Counted from the first letter of the stretch, positions 16,253 to 25,760 are shown. The stretch is 64,000 nt of DNA from an uncultured Candidatus Melainabacteria bacterium (GCA_949927415.1 CATLFB010000003.1:291449-355448); one strand, 5' to 3'. The notes: a model not told the origin generated them from the letters alone. Numbers and translations: made by a program.

Positions 16253-16537
16253 TTAAGCTGCGATTTCGCCTTTGATTTCGCGAATCAGGTATTCTGCAAC
16301 CCATTCAAAGTCTTTGTTTTGTTTTGCAGCATTTTCAAGATATTCGATAGAAGCATCACCAAGTCTGATAAGAGTCATTGCAACAACGCCTCTTTTTACG
16401 CCTCTTACAACCTGAAGCTGGTCAACCAATTGCGGAAGTGCTGATGTGCCGCATTCTACGAGCATGTTTTCAACTTCGTTTTTTACTGAATTATCTGCAT
16501 TTTCTAACTTTGTAAGGATGTCTTTTACTGATTTCAT
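16253..16537 (-). CDS. small HEAT-repeat-like helical protein
   Basis: 94 residues, soluble and helical. The centre (CGTSALPQLVDQLQVVRGVKRGVVAMTLIRLGDASIEYLENAA) resembles two HEAT/armadillo-type units, in which a conserved Leu/Ala pattern is followed by a polar turn. ATG 16537 follows GGAG at 7 bases; the longer frame would start at a TTG that is part of that ribosome site. Single gene with its own terminator. Function unknown. Confidence 0.75.
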   Translation of the reverse strand: MKSVKDILTKLENADNSVKNEVENMLVECGTSALPQLVDQLQVVRGVKRGVVAMTLIRLGDASIEYLENAAKQNKDFEWVAEYLIREIKGEIAA

Positions 16538-16673
16538 CGTAATCTCCAATTTTCTTTCTCAACTTATATTATTATTATAATCTAAAATTGAGATAATAAG
16601 GATTTCCTTACATAATCTTTATATCTTTTAAAAACATGTAAAGAAATCCCCGAAAAAGCTTATTTAATCAGTA

Positions 16674-18626
16674 TTATCCAAACATCTTAAAGTTTCTTTC
16701 GACGTTTTTGTCGATAACGGATTTGATTGAATTGTATTCTGTTTGAAGAGATTCATGCTCTGTGTCGATGTTTTTGAGTTCCAAATCAAAGCGTTTGTCT
16801 TTTGCTTGAATTTTGTTTGTTTCTTTTTTGTATTCGGCTTCTGCGCGAGTGATTTCCAAATCCACTGTGTCTTCTGTGATATCTGAGCAGTTTGAATACA
16901 TTGTGGAAACCCATTTGAACTCATCATCAACCTGAACCATTGATAACAAACCGCTTTCAAGTGCGAATTGAATCCATTCGGCACTTTGGGTAAGTTCTTT
17001 TGAGATCTTTTGATAACCGCTTTCCTGCATTTTTTCAAAAATATTTGTATACCATTGAGCTTTTGCATCGGCGTTTTCGTTCGGGTTGTTAACATCAATC
17101 CAGGTGTATTTTGGTGCGCCGTAGATATCTATCATCTCATCAATAAGATAGATGTCCTTGATTGCTTCAAAGTTTGCCTTGTAATCTTTGTAAACGAAAT
17201 TGCCGCCTTCGTTTTGCTTAATTGTGACGGTTGTATTGCCGTCAAGATTTGTAGTAGGCATGCCGCTTTCATTGATAATCCAGTTCATATCGCCGAGTTT
17301 GTCATAATTATTAGCGCCGCAGTCAGTTCCGAAAATGAATAAAGAAAGTTGTTTTGCTGCTTCATCATAAGCTGCTTTTTCTTGCGGTGCTATATCTGCA
17401 AATTTTGAACGGTCAATTTCGTTCAGAATACCTTGCTGGAAGTATTTATAAGCATCTTTAACAGCTTCTCCGACGCCATGCTGGCTGTCGCTTTCGGTTA
17501 ATATTGCTGAAATCGGGTCTGTAAGCGTGAAAGTGCAGGTTCCGCTTTTTGTTGCAGAAGAGCCGTCTTCTTCTGTTTTGGTTCTTGTGTATGTGAAACT
17601 GTATCCTCCGTCTTTGCCTTGTGTAAGAGCGGAAGTTACGCTAAATCCGTCAGCTCCTGTTACCTGATAATTTCCAAGTTCGTCTTTGCTAATCTTGAAT
17701 GCGCCGCCGTTAATGCTGTAACCGTCGGTTGTTTTTGTGATATCAGTTCCGGATTCAACAACAGCGCTGCCGCCTTGAAATTTAACCATTTCATTCAGGT
17801 AGTACTGCATGTTTTTGTAAAAATCGCTTTTCTTATCGATTTTTCCGCTGTTGCCCAAATCATTCAACATCTTTTTAAGATAATTCAAAGACTGTTGAGA
17901 TTCGGTGAATGTCGGAGTTTTGCCGTTTTCTGTATTGTATTTTAAAACTTCGTCGTATTTATCTTCGTATTTTTGGGTTTCGCCGGTCGGAACGTATTCA
18001 AACAAATAGTCTTTAATATTTGAAATGACGGCTTTTGTGTAGGCTTTATCGGCTTTGTTGTAGTCGTCCAGCAATCTTTCATAAACCATGACTTCTGCTG
18101 AATCTTTTGACATGTCATAGCCGTAGTGTAAGCCTGAAATACGGTTTGCGTTATCGTCATATTCAACATCACCTTCATATCTGACTTTCATTTCATCGTC
18201 TAATTTATTGCTTTCCCAGAATGAAGTTGATGATTTTTCCAATCCGTAAGATTTTAAGAATTCTGTAAGCGCATCTGTGTCAGTGTCTTTTTCGGCAGCC
18301 GCAATTGCATTTTCATATTTTGCCGCGTCAAGTTCGCTTACAACAAGTTCGCCTGATTTATTTATCAAGCCATACTGGTTGTTGTAAGAACTGTATGCTG
18401 TCAAATTGTTAAATGTTAACTGCTGATACATCTTGTTGCCAAGTTCGTCTTTGTTTGACATCATTAATTCGGTTTTGTTTAAGGCATTAACGTATTTTTC
18501 GCTGGCTTTAGCTGTATCTTCGGTCAAGCGCATCTTTGCGTTGTTGATAAGCTGAGCGCGAAGTTCGTTATCAGACATACGTGATGTTATGGATAATAAT
18601 CTGGCTTGTGATGCTGCCATTCCCAT
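16674..18626 (-). CDS. MGMAASQAR-family protein, member 1 (putative exported axial-type protein)
   Basis: 650 residues, function unknown. The N-terminus MGMAASQARLLSITSRMSDN and the C-terminal coiled coil (about 585-650, AEAEYKKETNKIQAKDKRFD, ending NVERNFKMFG) are shared with the gene at 46782-48809; the first 20 residues are shared with the gene starting at 63940. The middle (about 90-560) is a different, Asp/Lys/Tyr-rich region with no recognised domain. There is no signal peptide or membrane segment. Conserved helical ends around a variable centre is how flagellins and other axial proteins are built. A sigma-28-like promoter precedes it (18670-18697). Confidence 0.8.
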   Translation of the reverse strand: MGMAASQARLLSITSRMSDNELRAQLINNAKMRLTEDTAKASEKYVNALNKTELMMSNKDELGNKMYQQLTFNNLTAYSSYNNQYGLINKSGELVVSELDAAKYENAIAAAEKDTDTDALTEFLKSYGLEKSSTSFWESNKLDDEMKVRYEGDVEYDDNANRISGLHYGYDMSKDSAEVMVYERLLDDYNKADKAYTKAVISNIKDYLFEYVPTGETQKYEDKYDEVLKYNTENGKTPTFTESQQSLNYLKKMLNDLGNSGKIDKKSDFYKNMQYYLNEMVKFQGGSAVVESGTDITKTTDGYSINGGAFKISKDELGNYQVTGADGFSVTSALTQGKDGGYSFTYTRTKTEEDGSSATKSGTCTFTLTDPISAILTESDSQHGVGEAVKDAYKYFQQGILNEIDRSKFADIAPQEKAAYDEAAKQLSLFIFGTDCGANNYDKLGDMNWIINESGMPTTNLDGNTTVTIKQNEGGNFVYKDYKANFEAIKDIYLIDEMIDIYGAPKYTWIDVNNPNENADAKAQWYTNIFEKMQESGYQKISKELTQSAEWIQFALESGLLSMVQVDDEFKWVSTMYSNCSDITEDTVDLEITRAEAEYKKETNKIQAKDKRFDLELKNIDTEHESLQTEYNSIKSVIDKNVERNFKMFG

Positions 18627-18669
18627 AGTTGCCGCTTTTCCTTTCGTTAGTAACTAATTCTTACTTTCT

Positions 18670-18697
18670 TTTACGGCAGGGATGTGTGTTTTCTTTA
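18670..18697 (-). promoter_or_regulatory. sigma-28 (FliA)-like promoter, copy 1
   Basis: On the minus strand TAAA (18694-18697), 16-base spacer, GCCGTAAA (18670-18677), 43 bases before the ATG at 18626. The FliA consensus is TAAA-N15-GCCGATAA. The same arrangement and spacing occur before the other two MGM(A/S)ASQAR genes. Confidence 0.6.
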
Positions 18698-18725
18698 ATA
18701 TTTATACGCAGATTATTACAAAATG

Positions 18726-19760
18726 TTACAATCTTTTTAATACTTTACAAAGACGATCCAGCTTTTTTTCATCAGTTCCGAGTCCGCACAAAAGCATTAC
18801 GGATTTTTCATTTGAGCGCTCATCTTCAATTCCGGCTTCAAAAAGTTTTTCTGAAAAGTCTTCGCCGCTGCAATTTGGGGATTTTACAAGAATTTTTGTA
18901 ATATCATCACCGCCAAATTCAAGATTCGGGCATTCGGATTTGAGTTTTTTTATTGATGAAGTGAGCAAACTTATTTTCACGCGGCCTTTTTTGCTGTTTA
19001 AATAATTTATATTTGCCTCAATTGTTGCTAATAGAGGGTAAGAAGGGGAAGTTGTATTGATTAAGGCAAGAGCAGATAACGGGTCGATTTCGCAATTTGA
19101 ATGCAAAAGTGCTGTCGGATTCAGCCCGCCTGCTGTTTTGTGAAGCGATTGAATGGTGAAATCTGATATCTGAACGGCACTTTGCGGCAATTCGTCTGAA
19201 AACGGGTAAAGTGCACCGTGCGCCTCATCAGTAATCAAATATGCACCGTACTTTTTGCACAGGTCTTTAATTGCCTTAATGTCGCTTACAAAGCCTTCGT
19301 AAGTTGGGGAAGTTATAATTACGGCTTTGATTTTGTTGTTTTTCAAGTATGGTTCAAGATTTTCTGCAGAATTTTTTTGATAAACACCCCAAATTTCGTC
19401 TTTCGCCAAATCATAAAACACCGGTTCGCACCCGGCAAGCCTTACAGCATTGGCATGTGAAGGGTGTGCGTCATTATGAAGAAGAACTTTATCGCCTGAT
19501 TTTGTGCAGGCTAATACAGAGGCAATTATGCCGCTTGTGGAGCCGTTTGTTAGAAATGATGTATAATTTACTCCGTAAATCTTTGCCGCACGTTCCTGAG
19601 CCTTAGAAAGGGCATCTGAGGGATTGTGCGTATCGGTTTCGGAAATATCATATTTGTAAAATTGTCTGAATTTATTAAATATGAAAAATTTCTGCCCGTG
19701 CGAAGGCGTTGTAAACAAAGCATTGGTTGTTTTTTTGCGGAATAAATTAATCAGACTCAA
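18726..19760 (-). CDS. Orn/Lys/Arg decarboxylase-like PLP enzyme (short form)
   Basis: 344 residues. Fold type I PLP motifs of the Orn/Lys/Arg decarboxylase family are present: TTPSHGQKF (family TPGHxxG), TNGSTSGIIAS (phosphate loop), ITDEAHGALYPF (PLP Asp), and SLHKTAGGLNPTALLH, whose Lys should bind PLP. The C-terminal decarboxylase domain of the roughly 480-residue members is mostly missing, so the reaction is uncertain. I chose TTG 19760 (AGAGGCG upstream); a longer TTG start at 19790 would overlap the PilZ gene by 20 bp. Confidence 0.8.
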   Translation of the reverse strand: MSLINLFRKKTTNALFTTPSHGQKFFIFNKFRQFYKYDISETDTHNPSDALSKAQERAAKIYGVNYTSFLTNGSTSGIIASVLACTKSGDKVLLHNDAHPSHANAVRLAGCEPVFYDLAKDEIWGVYQKNSAENLEPYLKNNKIKAVIITSPTYEGFVSDIKAIKDLCKKYGAYLITDEAHGALYPFSDELPQSAVQISDFTIQSLHKTAGGLNPTALLHSNCEIDPLSALALINTTSPSYPLLATIEANINYLNSKKGRVKISLLTSSIKKLKSECPNLEFGGDDITKILVKSPNCSGEDFSEKLFEAGIEDERSNEKSVMLLCGLGTDEKKLDRLCKVLKRL

Positions 19761-19770
19761 TTTAACGCCT

Positions 19771-20358
19771 CTATTTGTTTGCAATTTCAAGGCTGCGTTT
19801 TGAGCAGTACTGAATTAATGTCATTTTCTTCAGGTTATCTGAATATTTGAATTCGCCTGAAAGAGTGTAGCCGTCTTTGTTTTTTTCGATTCTGATGGGT
19901 GTGAATATGCACTCAACGCTGATTTCTTCAGAAAGCGGCAGCGTTACATTATATTCAAGTTCGATATTGAAGTTTTCTTTAGTTCTGAACTTCATACCAC
20001 CCGCTGAAATGTCGAGAGTCATAATCTCATGCGAAATATCACCGGACGTCATTTTTAAATCATGAATATATTTAACACGCGTAAAACGGCGTCTTTGGAG
20101 GAATTTATGTTTTGCGGGATTTGCGATTCTCAAAGTTTTGCCGTTGATTTCTTTTGCATAAGAATCGAAATATAGCATTCCGTTTGATGTTGTTGTATAA
20201 AATTCGCAATAGTTGCTTTTCAAAACGCCAACCGGATCATAATCCAATTCGATTGTGAAACCTTCGCTGTTAACTTCTGTAATTGTGCCTTTATTGGCGT
20301 TTTTGAAGTCGAACGGAACCATTGTTATGCGTTGATTATTTTCTATTAATTCTCTCAT
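19771..20358 (-). CDS. PilZ-domain protein (c-di-GMP receptor candidate)
   Basis: 195 residues from ATG 20358, which follows GAAAGGG. The N-terminal half looks like a YcgR-N-type barrel. The C-terminal PilZ domain carries both c-di-GMP signatures: RRRFTRV (RxxxR, about 89-95) and TLDISAGGMKF (DxSxxG, about 115-125). It is soluble. It lies upstream of the PLP enzyme gene with overlapping or adjacent reading frames, so the two are probably co-transcribed. Confidence 0.88.
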   Translation of the reverse strand: MRELIENNQRITMVPFDFKNANKGTITEVNSEGFTIELDYDPVGVLKSNYCEFYTTTSNGMLYFDSYAKEINGKTLRIANPAKHKFLQRRRFTRVKYIHDLKMTSGDISHEIMTLDISAGGMKFRTKENFNIELEYNVTLPLSEEISVECIFTPIRIEKNKDGYTLSGEFKYSDNLKKMTLIQYCSKRSLEIANK

Positions 20359-20442
20359 GACAAGCCCTTTCAAAGTGTAATATAGGTTTATAATACAATA
20401 TTTCAGGCTTAATTGCAAAAATATTTACAATTTGTGACATAA

Positions 20443-20466
20443 GAAAAGCCCTGCTTTTGCAGGGCA
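20443..20466 (-). terminator. intrinsic terminator of an unannotated minus-strand transcript
   Basis: GCCCTGC, loop TTTT, GCAGGGC (20448-20465), followed on the minus strand by TTTTCTT. There is a separate terminator for secY at 20653-20690, so this one must end another transcript or act as an attenuator before the PilZ gene. Confidence 0.75.
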
Positions 20467-20640
20467 TAAACTGAGCAATCAGAAGAGTTGAGGATTTACA
20501 TTTATATAGTAAGCCTTTGCTCTTCCCAAAACATTCAACGAAATATTAATAAATTTCTAAATTCCATACTACTTTTGAGTAATGCCGTGTTATTTGGTCG
20601 AAAAATATATCTCTCCAATTTGTTTTAAAACCGTGAAAAA
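20448..20640 (-). ncRNA. candidate small RNA ending at a strong intrinsic terminator
   Basis: About 190 bases between the secY terminator and a second minus-strand terminator contain no reading frame of any size. Near its 3' end GAGCAA and TTGCTC can pair around a 40-nt loop. It might be a free small RNA, such as a 6S-like RNA, or the PilZ gene's leader with an attenuator. I cannot match it to a known RNA family. Confidence 0.3.
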
Positions 20641-20652
20641 ACACTCTAATAA

Positions 20653-20690
20653 ATAAAAACGCCACGGATATATTTTCCGCGGCGTCTTTT
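20653..20690 (-). terminator. intrinsic terminator of the rpsE-secY operon
   Basis: 9-bp stem with one mismatch (20660-20668 with 20676-20684), 7-nt loop, then TTTTTATTT on the minus strand, 15 bp after the secY stop. Confidence 0.8.
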
Positions 20691-20704
20691 TATTTGTTTA
20701 ATTT

Positions 20705-22042
20705 CTAATCTTTTAGAAATGTTTCGTAGTTTCTTGCCAGAAGGTGAGTTCTGACCTGATTTATCAAGTCAAGCGCAACACCTACCATGATTATCAGAGA
20801 GGTTGCTCCGATACCCTGAAGGGTTTTGATATTTGTCGCATAACTTGCAAATGACGGAACCAATGCAATTATACCAAGACCCATCGCACCGATAAATGTT
20901 GTTTTTGAAAGGATTTTATCAAGTGCATCGGCTGTTGGTTTGCCCGGTTTGATGCCCGGAATTGAAGAACCGTATTTTTTCAGGTTATTTGCAATGTCTT
21001 TTGGCTGCATGTTCGGCATAATTGATGCATAGAAGAACGTCAGTGCAACGATTAATCCGAAATACAAAGCGTAATATACCGCCCCGTCAGGACTCATGAT
21101 TGTTGTGAGTTTAACAACAAAGTTTTTCACAGCAACAGAATTGAAATCTGCCTGGCTGATTATGCTTAAAACTGTTGACGGGAACAAAAGTATCGCAATC
21201 GCAAAGATAATCGGCATTACACCGCCAGGATTGAGCTTGAACGGAATGAACGAATTCATGCCGCCGTAAACTTTGTTTCCAACCTGACGTTTCGGATTTA
21301 CGATAATAACCTTTCTGACTGCTTCCTGCATTATTACAATGAAAATCATTGTTACAAAAAATATTGCAAGAAGTGCCACAAGGCCTAACTGCATTGCCGT
21401 GCTTTTTGAAACGATTTCGGCTGTTCTTGATGCATAAAGCGGAATACCGGAGATGATACCCACAAAAATTATCAAAGAACCGCCGTTACCGATACCTTTT
21501 TCAGTAATTAGTTCCGAAATCCACATCACAAGTACAGAACCTGCTGTTAAGACCGCAATGGAACTTACATAAAACATTAAATGATTTACGTTAGGAGCGA
21601 TTGCGCCCGGCAGATGCCGCATAAACAGCATAAATACCAATGACTGGAATATTGCAAGCACAACCGTGAAGACTCTGGTGTACTGCGAAAGCTTTCTTCT
21701 GCCGGCTTCGCCTTCTTCTTTTTGAAGTTTTTCCAAAGAAGGGATTACAACAGAAACAAGCTGCATAATGATTGATGCCGTAATGTATGGGCCAATGCCG
21801 AGGGCAAAGATTGAAACTTTACCTAACGCACCGCCTGAGAACAGGTCCAAAAATCCGATGATATTATTACCGGCCGCAAGATTTGCGAATACCTGGTTGT
21901 TAATACCGTAAAGCGGCATTTGAACGCCGAATCTGAATGCGGCAATCATTATAAATGTGAAGATAAGCTTCTGTTTCAGGCCGGACGCCTGCCACATTGA
22001 CATTAAATCTTCGGTTGTAGGCATTTTAATTCCTTGTGCCAT
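20705..22042 (-). CDS. secY: preprotein translocase subunit SecY
   Basis: 445 residues, ten membrane segments, the usual length. The pore of the Sec translocon. Characteristic parts: plug/TM2 region GGALGKVSIFALGIGPYITASIIMQL, RKLSQYTRV, IVNPKRQVGNKVYGG in cytoplasmic loop 4, NPGGVMPIIFA, and PDGAVYYALYFGLIVALTFFYA. The ATG overlaps the rplO stop (TAATG). Last gene of rpsE-rpmD-rplO-secY. Confidence 0.98.
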   Translation of the reverse strand: MAQGIKMPTTEDLMSMWQASGLKQKLIFTFIMIAAFRFGVQMPLYGINNQVFANLAAGNNIIGFLDLFSGGALGKVSIFALGIGPYITASIIMQLVSVVIPSLEKLQKEEGEAGRRKLSQYTRVFTVVLAIFQSLVFMLFMRHLPGAIAPNVNHLMFYVSSIAVLTAGSVLVMWISELITEKGIGNGGSLIIFVGIISGIPLYASRTAEIVSKSTAMQLGLVALLAIFFVTMIFIVIMQEAVRKVIIVNPKRQVGNKVYGGMNSFIPFKLNPGGVMPIIFAIAILLFPSTVLSIISQADFNSVAVKNFVVKLTTIMSPDGAVYYALYFGLIVALTFFYASIMPNMQPKDIANNLKKYGSSIPGIKPGKPTADALDKILSKTTFIGAMGLGIIALVPSFASYATNIKTLQGIGATSLIIMVGVALDLINQVRTHLLARNYETFLKD

Positions 22043-22494
22043 TATACTAACTCAACCTTTCCGCCTGCTTTTTCGATTTTTTCTTTTGCTGATGGTGTTA
22101 CGTAATTTGCTTTTACCGTAATTGCTTCAGAGATTTCACCATTGCCGAGAATTCTCAACAAATCAGAAGACGGATGAACTTTTCTGGCATCTTTCAAAGC
22201 TTCAAGAGAAACTTCTTTCAAACCTAATTGAGCAAGTCTTCCGACATTGATTTCTGCAGAAACCGGCTTTTTGTAAACCTGGAAGCCTTTCAATTTCGGC
22301 AATCTTCTGTAAGATGGCATCTGGCCGCCTTCGAAACCTCTTTTTGCAGAGCTTCCTGAACGCTGTCCTTCACCGTTGTGGCCGCGGCAAGATGTTTTAC
22401 CATGTCCTGATGAACGGCCTCTGCCTACTCTTTTTGATTTGTGTGTTGAACCTTCTGCAGGCTGTAAATTTCCTAAATTAATTGTATCTGTCAT
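22042..22494 (-). CDS. rplO: 50S ribosomal protein L15
   Basis: 150 residues. The N-terminal glycine/arginine-rich signature of L15 is clear (KSKRVGRGRSSGHGKTSCRG, GFEGGQMPSYRRLPKLKGF). Overlaps the secY start by one base in TAATG, so translation is coupled, as is usual in the spc operon. Confidence 0.98.
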   Translation of the reverse strand: MTDTINLGNLQPAEGSTHKSKRVGRGRSSGHGKTSCRGHNGEGQRSGSSAKRGFEGGQMPSYRRLPKLKGFQVYKKPVSAEINVGRLAQLGLKEVSLEALKDARKVHPSSDLLRILGNGEISEAITVKANYVTPSAKEKIEKAGGKVELV

Positions 22495-22553
22495 TTTTAA
22501 TTTTCCTTTTTATTTTTGTGTACCGCTCGCGTTAACTTACGCAGTTTTGCAGA

Positions 22554-22739
22554 CTATTCTGCAACTTCAAGAAGGTGTGAAACTTTGTTAACCATGCCCA
22601 TGATTGTGGCGCTGTTAAAGTGTTCTACAACCTGATCTTTTTTAGTCAAGCCAAGGCCTTTTACAACTCTTTTTTGAGCTTCTGAAGCACCGATAAGGCT
22701 TTTAACCAATTTGATTTTAATTTTTTTTGTATCTGCCAT
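22554..22739 (-). CDS. rpmD: 50S ribosomal protein L30
   Basis: 61 residues, typical short bacterial L30 (KIKIKLVKSLIGASEAQKRV, GLTKKDQVVEHFNSATIMGM). Most cyanobacteria and chloroplasts lack L30, so its presence fits a non-photosynthetic sister lineage. 59 bp before rplO. Confidence 0.95.
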   Translation of the reverse strand: MADTKKIKIKLVKSLIGASEAQKRVVKGLGLTKKDQVVEHFNSATIMGMVNKVSHLLEVAE

Positions 22740-22877
22740 TTTATTTTTCCTTTTTATTATATTAATTCTTTAAGTTAATAAGTGAATAGGCCAATAAGTT
22801 AATATGTTCATTTCATTTTTGGACTTTACTTGCATTTTTAATATTATGCCTTTGAAATGAGATATTTTTATCGGCTG

Positions 22878-23516
22878 TTAGTTCAAAAGTTCAGCCATTG
22901 TTAAGCCGCGTCTTTTTGCAACATCTGCAAACGGTGTCAATGATTTTAATGCATCGATTGTTGCGTTAGCTGCGTTGAGCGGAGATTTTGAACCTAAAGA
23001 TTTTGAAAGGATGTTTTCAATACCTGCAAGTTCAAGAACTGAACGAACTGCGCCGCCTGCGATAATACCGGTACCTTGAGAAGCCGGTCTTAACATAACT
23101 TCGCCTGCACCTGAACGGCCGACAATCGGATGCGGAATAGTTGTTTTGAAAATCGGAACTGTAACAAGATTTTTTCTTCCGTCAGCGATTGCTTTTTGGA
23201 TAGCAATGATAACTTCTGAAGCTTTAGCACATCCAACGCCAACCTGACCTTTCTGGTTGCCGACAATTACGATTGCGCGGAAGCTTAATTTTTTACCGCC
23301 CTTAACAACTTTTGTTACGCGGCTGATTTGGACAACTCTTTCAGTCCATTCGCTTTGCGGTTTTTCTTCAACTGTTTCGATTTTTTGTTTTCTGCCGCGG
23401 CCTTTTCTGCCTCTTGCGGGTTTTTCATCTGCATTTTCAACAGTTTCAGCTGCAGATTCTGCAACAACTTCTTCTGTAACTTCTGTTGAAATTTCTTCTT
23501 TGTTTTCTAAATCCAT
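22878..23516 (-). CDS. rpsE: 30S ribosomal protein S5 with charged N-terminal extension
   Basis: 212 residues against about 165 in E. coli. The first about 55 residues are an acidic/basic low-complexity extension ([16 protein letters not shown], then [12 protein letters not shown]). The S5 core follows: [57 protein letters not shown]. It starts the operon; no rplR or rplF lies upstream, so the usual spc cluster is split here. A TTGGCA-like -35 box is at about 23570, with a weak -10. Confidence 0.97.
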   Translation of the reverse strand: MDLENKEEISTEVTEEVVAESAAETVENADEKPARGRKGRGRKQKIETVEEKPQSEWTERVVQISRVTKVVKGGKKLSFRAIVIVGNQKGQVGVGCAKASEVIIAIQKAIADGRKNLVTVPIFKTTIPHPIVGRSGAGEVMLRPASQGTGIIAGGAVRSVLELAGIENILSKSLGSKSPLNAANATIDALKSLTPFADVAKRRGLTMAELLN

Positions 23517-23719
23517 TGATTTTACCTTTCATTTTAATTTGAATTTAATACTTATATATTTTACGAACATGCCAAAATAATGCTAGTTAAAGCTTTTGGA
23601 ATTCATATTCGTGAGTAACTTTTCTGACAGATTTATAATAATATAAAACATTTTAAAATGCAAGCATTCAAAAACAATTGCAACCATGTCCAAATTATAA
23701 CAAAATTAAACCTGCAAAC

Positions 23720-24298
23720 TTATTTTGCTTCTTTGACACAGCGCACGCCAAGCAATTTTATGGAATCCATATAAGCATCGGTTTTGCCTGAAATAAAATT
23801 TGCACTGTAATGTCCGTTTTTGTCGTACCTGTCGTTTAGCCAGTAATTTCCGTATCTGTAGGATTTTTCGTCAAGAAAAAGCAAGTCTGCATTAGGGTTG
23901 CAGAAATAATTTACTTTATTTGCAGGAACAAGACAGTTTTCGGAATTTTCATGACATGATTTTATAAAAGTTTCTTTGTCTTTAATTACGCTGCTATTGA
24001 TGGCCATTGCAACTTTACAGGTAGATGAGGCGCGCCACATTTCCCAAGCCTCATCGCGTGTTGGAAGGCGCATTCCTTTTGATTTGCAATAGGCAGCTGC
24101 GGCTTCAAAATTCATCGGACCTTCGTTTATATCATCAACAAAGAGATTTTCGCTGATTTGAGTCGTTGAAGGGTTGAACTTTGCCTTCGGGTTTAATTTT
24201 TGCAGTTCACTGCCGTCACCAATGCTCAAAAGTATTAAAATTACAAAGGCAATAGAAAGAAGCCCTGTCACAAGTGTGTTTTTAGTTTCGTTATTCAT
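23720..24298 (-). CDS. membrane-anchored protein with DUF1566/Lcl-like domain
   Basis: 192 residues. Residues about 9-26 are one membrane helix with the rest outside. The outer domain has NFEAAAAYCKSKGMRLPTRDEAWEMW and, at the end, GNYWLNDRYDKNGHYSANF then LLGVRCVK. That is the pattern of the C-type-lectin-like Lcl/DUF1566 and formylglycine-enzyme-related fold. Six cysteines may form disulfides. It ends 5 bp from the phosphohexomutase stop-to-start junction on the same strand. Ligand unknown. Confidence 0.72.
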   Translation of the reverse strand: MNNETKNTLVTGLLSIAFVILILLSIGDGSELQKLNPKAKFNPSTTQISENLFVDDINEGPMNFEAAAAYCKSKGMRLPTRDEAWEMWRASSTCKVAMAINSSVIKDKETFIKSCHENSENCLVPANKVNYFCNPNADLLFLDEKSYRYGNYWLNDRYDKNGHYSANFISGKTDAYMDSIKLLGVRCVKEAK

Positions 24299-24302
24299 AA
24301 TT

Positions 24303-25760
24303 TTATTTTAATATATTTTCTAAAGTTTTAATCATGCAGCTTTTGTATCTTTCGCAGTCGTCTTTTGTTTTGCCCTCAAACCTGAGTGTAAAAACAGGCT
24401 CGGTGTTGCTTTGGCGGATAAGCGCAAATCCGCCGTCAAATACGATTCTCATGCCGTCAAGAGTGATAATTTCTTTGATATCGCTTCCGAAAAGGTTTTT
24501 GTTGCTTTCGATACAATTTTTCATTTTTTCAAGAGTTTCTTTTTTCTTGTCGTTCGGGCAAGGGAAACGGACTTCATCGGAAGAACAAACAGCATCAAAG
24601 GGTTTGAGCATATCCTGAAGCTTGAATGCCGGATTTTTCTTTTTGTTTTTTGCAATAATTTCAATAATTCTGCATCCTGCATAAATCGCATCATCAAATC
24701 CGTAATAGCGGTCTTTGAAGAAAGTGTGGCCGCTCATTTCGCCGGCGAGAAGCGCACTGGTTTCTTTCATTTTGTCTTTTATGTAACCGTGACCGGTTTT
24801 GCACATGACAGCATGTCCGCCCGCGTTGTTAATCGAGTCAAAGAGAACCTGAGAACACTTAACCTCGCTTACAACCGTCAGTTTGTCTTTGTTGTCAATC
24901 TCAGATAACAAATCAGATGCATAAATCAAAAGAAGTTTGTCTCCGGTAAGCGGTTTCCCGTCAGTCGTGATGACGCCGATTCTGTCTGAGTCGCCATCAT
25001 AGGCAATTCCAACATCAGCATTGTTTTCAATGACCGTTTCTTCGATTACTTTTAAAGTTTTTAAATCGCTCGGATTCGGGTGGTGGTTTGGGAATGTTCC
25101 GTCAGGAGTTGAGAAAAGTTCAATAACGTCACACCCCAACTCTCTGTACAATTCAGGCCCGACAACGCCTCCGGTCGCATTTGCGCTGTCAACGACCACT
25201 TTGATGCCTTTGCCGATTTTGCCAAAGCGGTTTTTCATATCCCCGATGTAATCCGGAATAATATTATATTCGAGAACTTTTCCGGTTTGGGCGGGTGTAT
25301 GTTTTTTCTCAAGTTCTTTAAACGCAAGTTCTTTAACTTCTTTTATTTGTGCTTCATTAAGCGTTCTGCCGGCATAAGTCATTTTCATGCCGTTGTATTC
25401 TTTCGGGTTGTGACTTGCGGTGATAATCATTGCGCCGAGGATTTTTTCGCCGTTTGTAATTTCGGAAGGAACGCCTGCAACTTCACTGTAATATCCGATT
25501 GGAGTTGGCGCTAACCCGAGATTTACAACGTTTGCGCCGGTTGAAGTTATTCCTTCAATAAGCGATTTTGCAAGCGATGGCGAATGAGTTCTGGCATCTT
25601 GTGTCACTGTAATCCAAATTTTGTTTTCCAAAGCACCGCTCTGTTTTTTTAAGTATTCTACAAACGCGCGTCCGGTAAAGTAAAAGATTTCTTCTGTAAT
25701 GTCTTCTCCGTAAATTCCTCTGATATCGTTTTTTCCGAATGCGTGTTCATATTTGTTCAT
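24303..25760 (-). CDS. phosphomannomutase/phosphoglucomutase
   Basis: 485 residues, alpha-D-phosphohexomutase family with four domains: N-terminal FGKNDIRGIYG, active-site Ser in TASHNPKEYNGMK, metal loop DGDSDRIGV, sugar-binding GEMSGHTFF, and phosphate-binding RQSNTEPVFTLRFEG. It interconverts hexose 1- and 6-phosphates, feeding glycogen and envelope sugar synthesis. Sugar preference (mannose, glucose or both) cannot be read from these motifs alone. Confidence 0.93.
   Translation of the reverse strand: MNKYEHAFGKNDIRGIYGEDITEEIFYFTGRAFVEYLKKQSGALENKIWITVTQDARTHSPSLAKSLIEGITSTGANVVNLGLAPTPIGYYSEVAGVPSEITNGEKILGAMIITASHNPKEYNGMKMTYAGRTLNEAQIKEVKELAFKELEKKHTPAQTGKVLEYNIIPDYIGDMKNRFGKIGKGIKVVVDSANATGGVVGPELYRELGCDVIELFSTPDGTFPNHHPNPSDLKTLKVIEETVIENNADVGIAYDGDSDRIGVITTDGKPLTGDKLLLIYASDLLSEIDNKDKLTVVSEVKCSQVLFDSINNAGGHAVMCKTGHGYIKDKMKETSALLAGEMSGHTFFKDRYYGFDDAIYAGCRIIEIIAKNKKKNPAFKLQDMLKPFDAVCSSDEVRFPCPNDKKKETLEKMKNCIESNKNLFGSDIKEIITLDGMRIVFDGGFALIRQSNTEPVFTLRFEGKTKDDCERYKSCMIKTLENILK

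Noticed and set aside
16664..17098. 144-codon minus-strand frame inside the first MGMAASQAR gene
   Set aside because: Out-of-frame shadow: Lys/Gln/Thr-rich product, fully inside the larger gene whose family match is clear.
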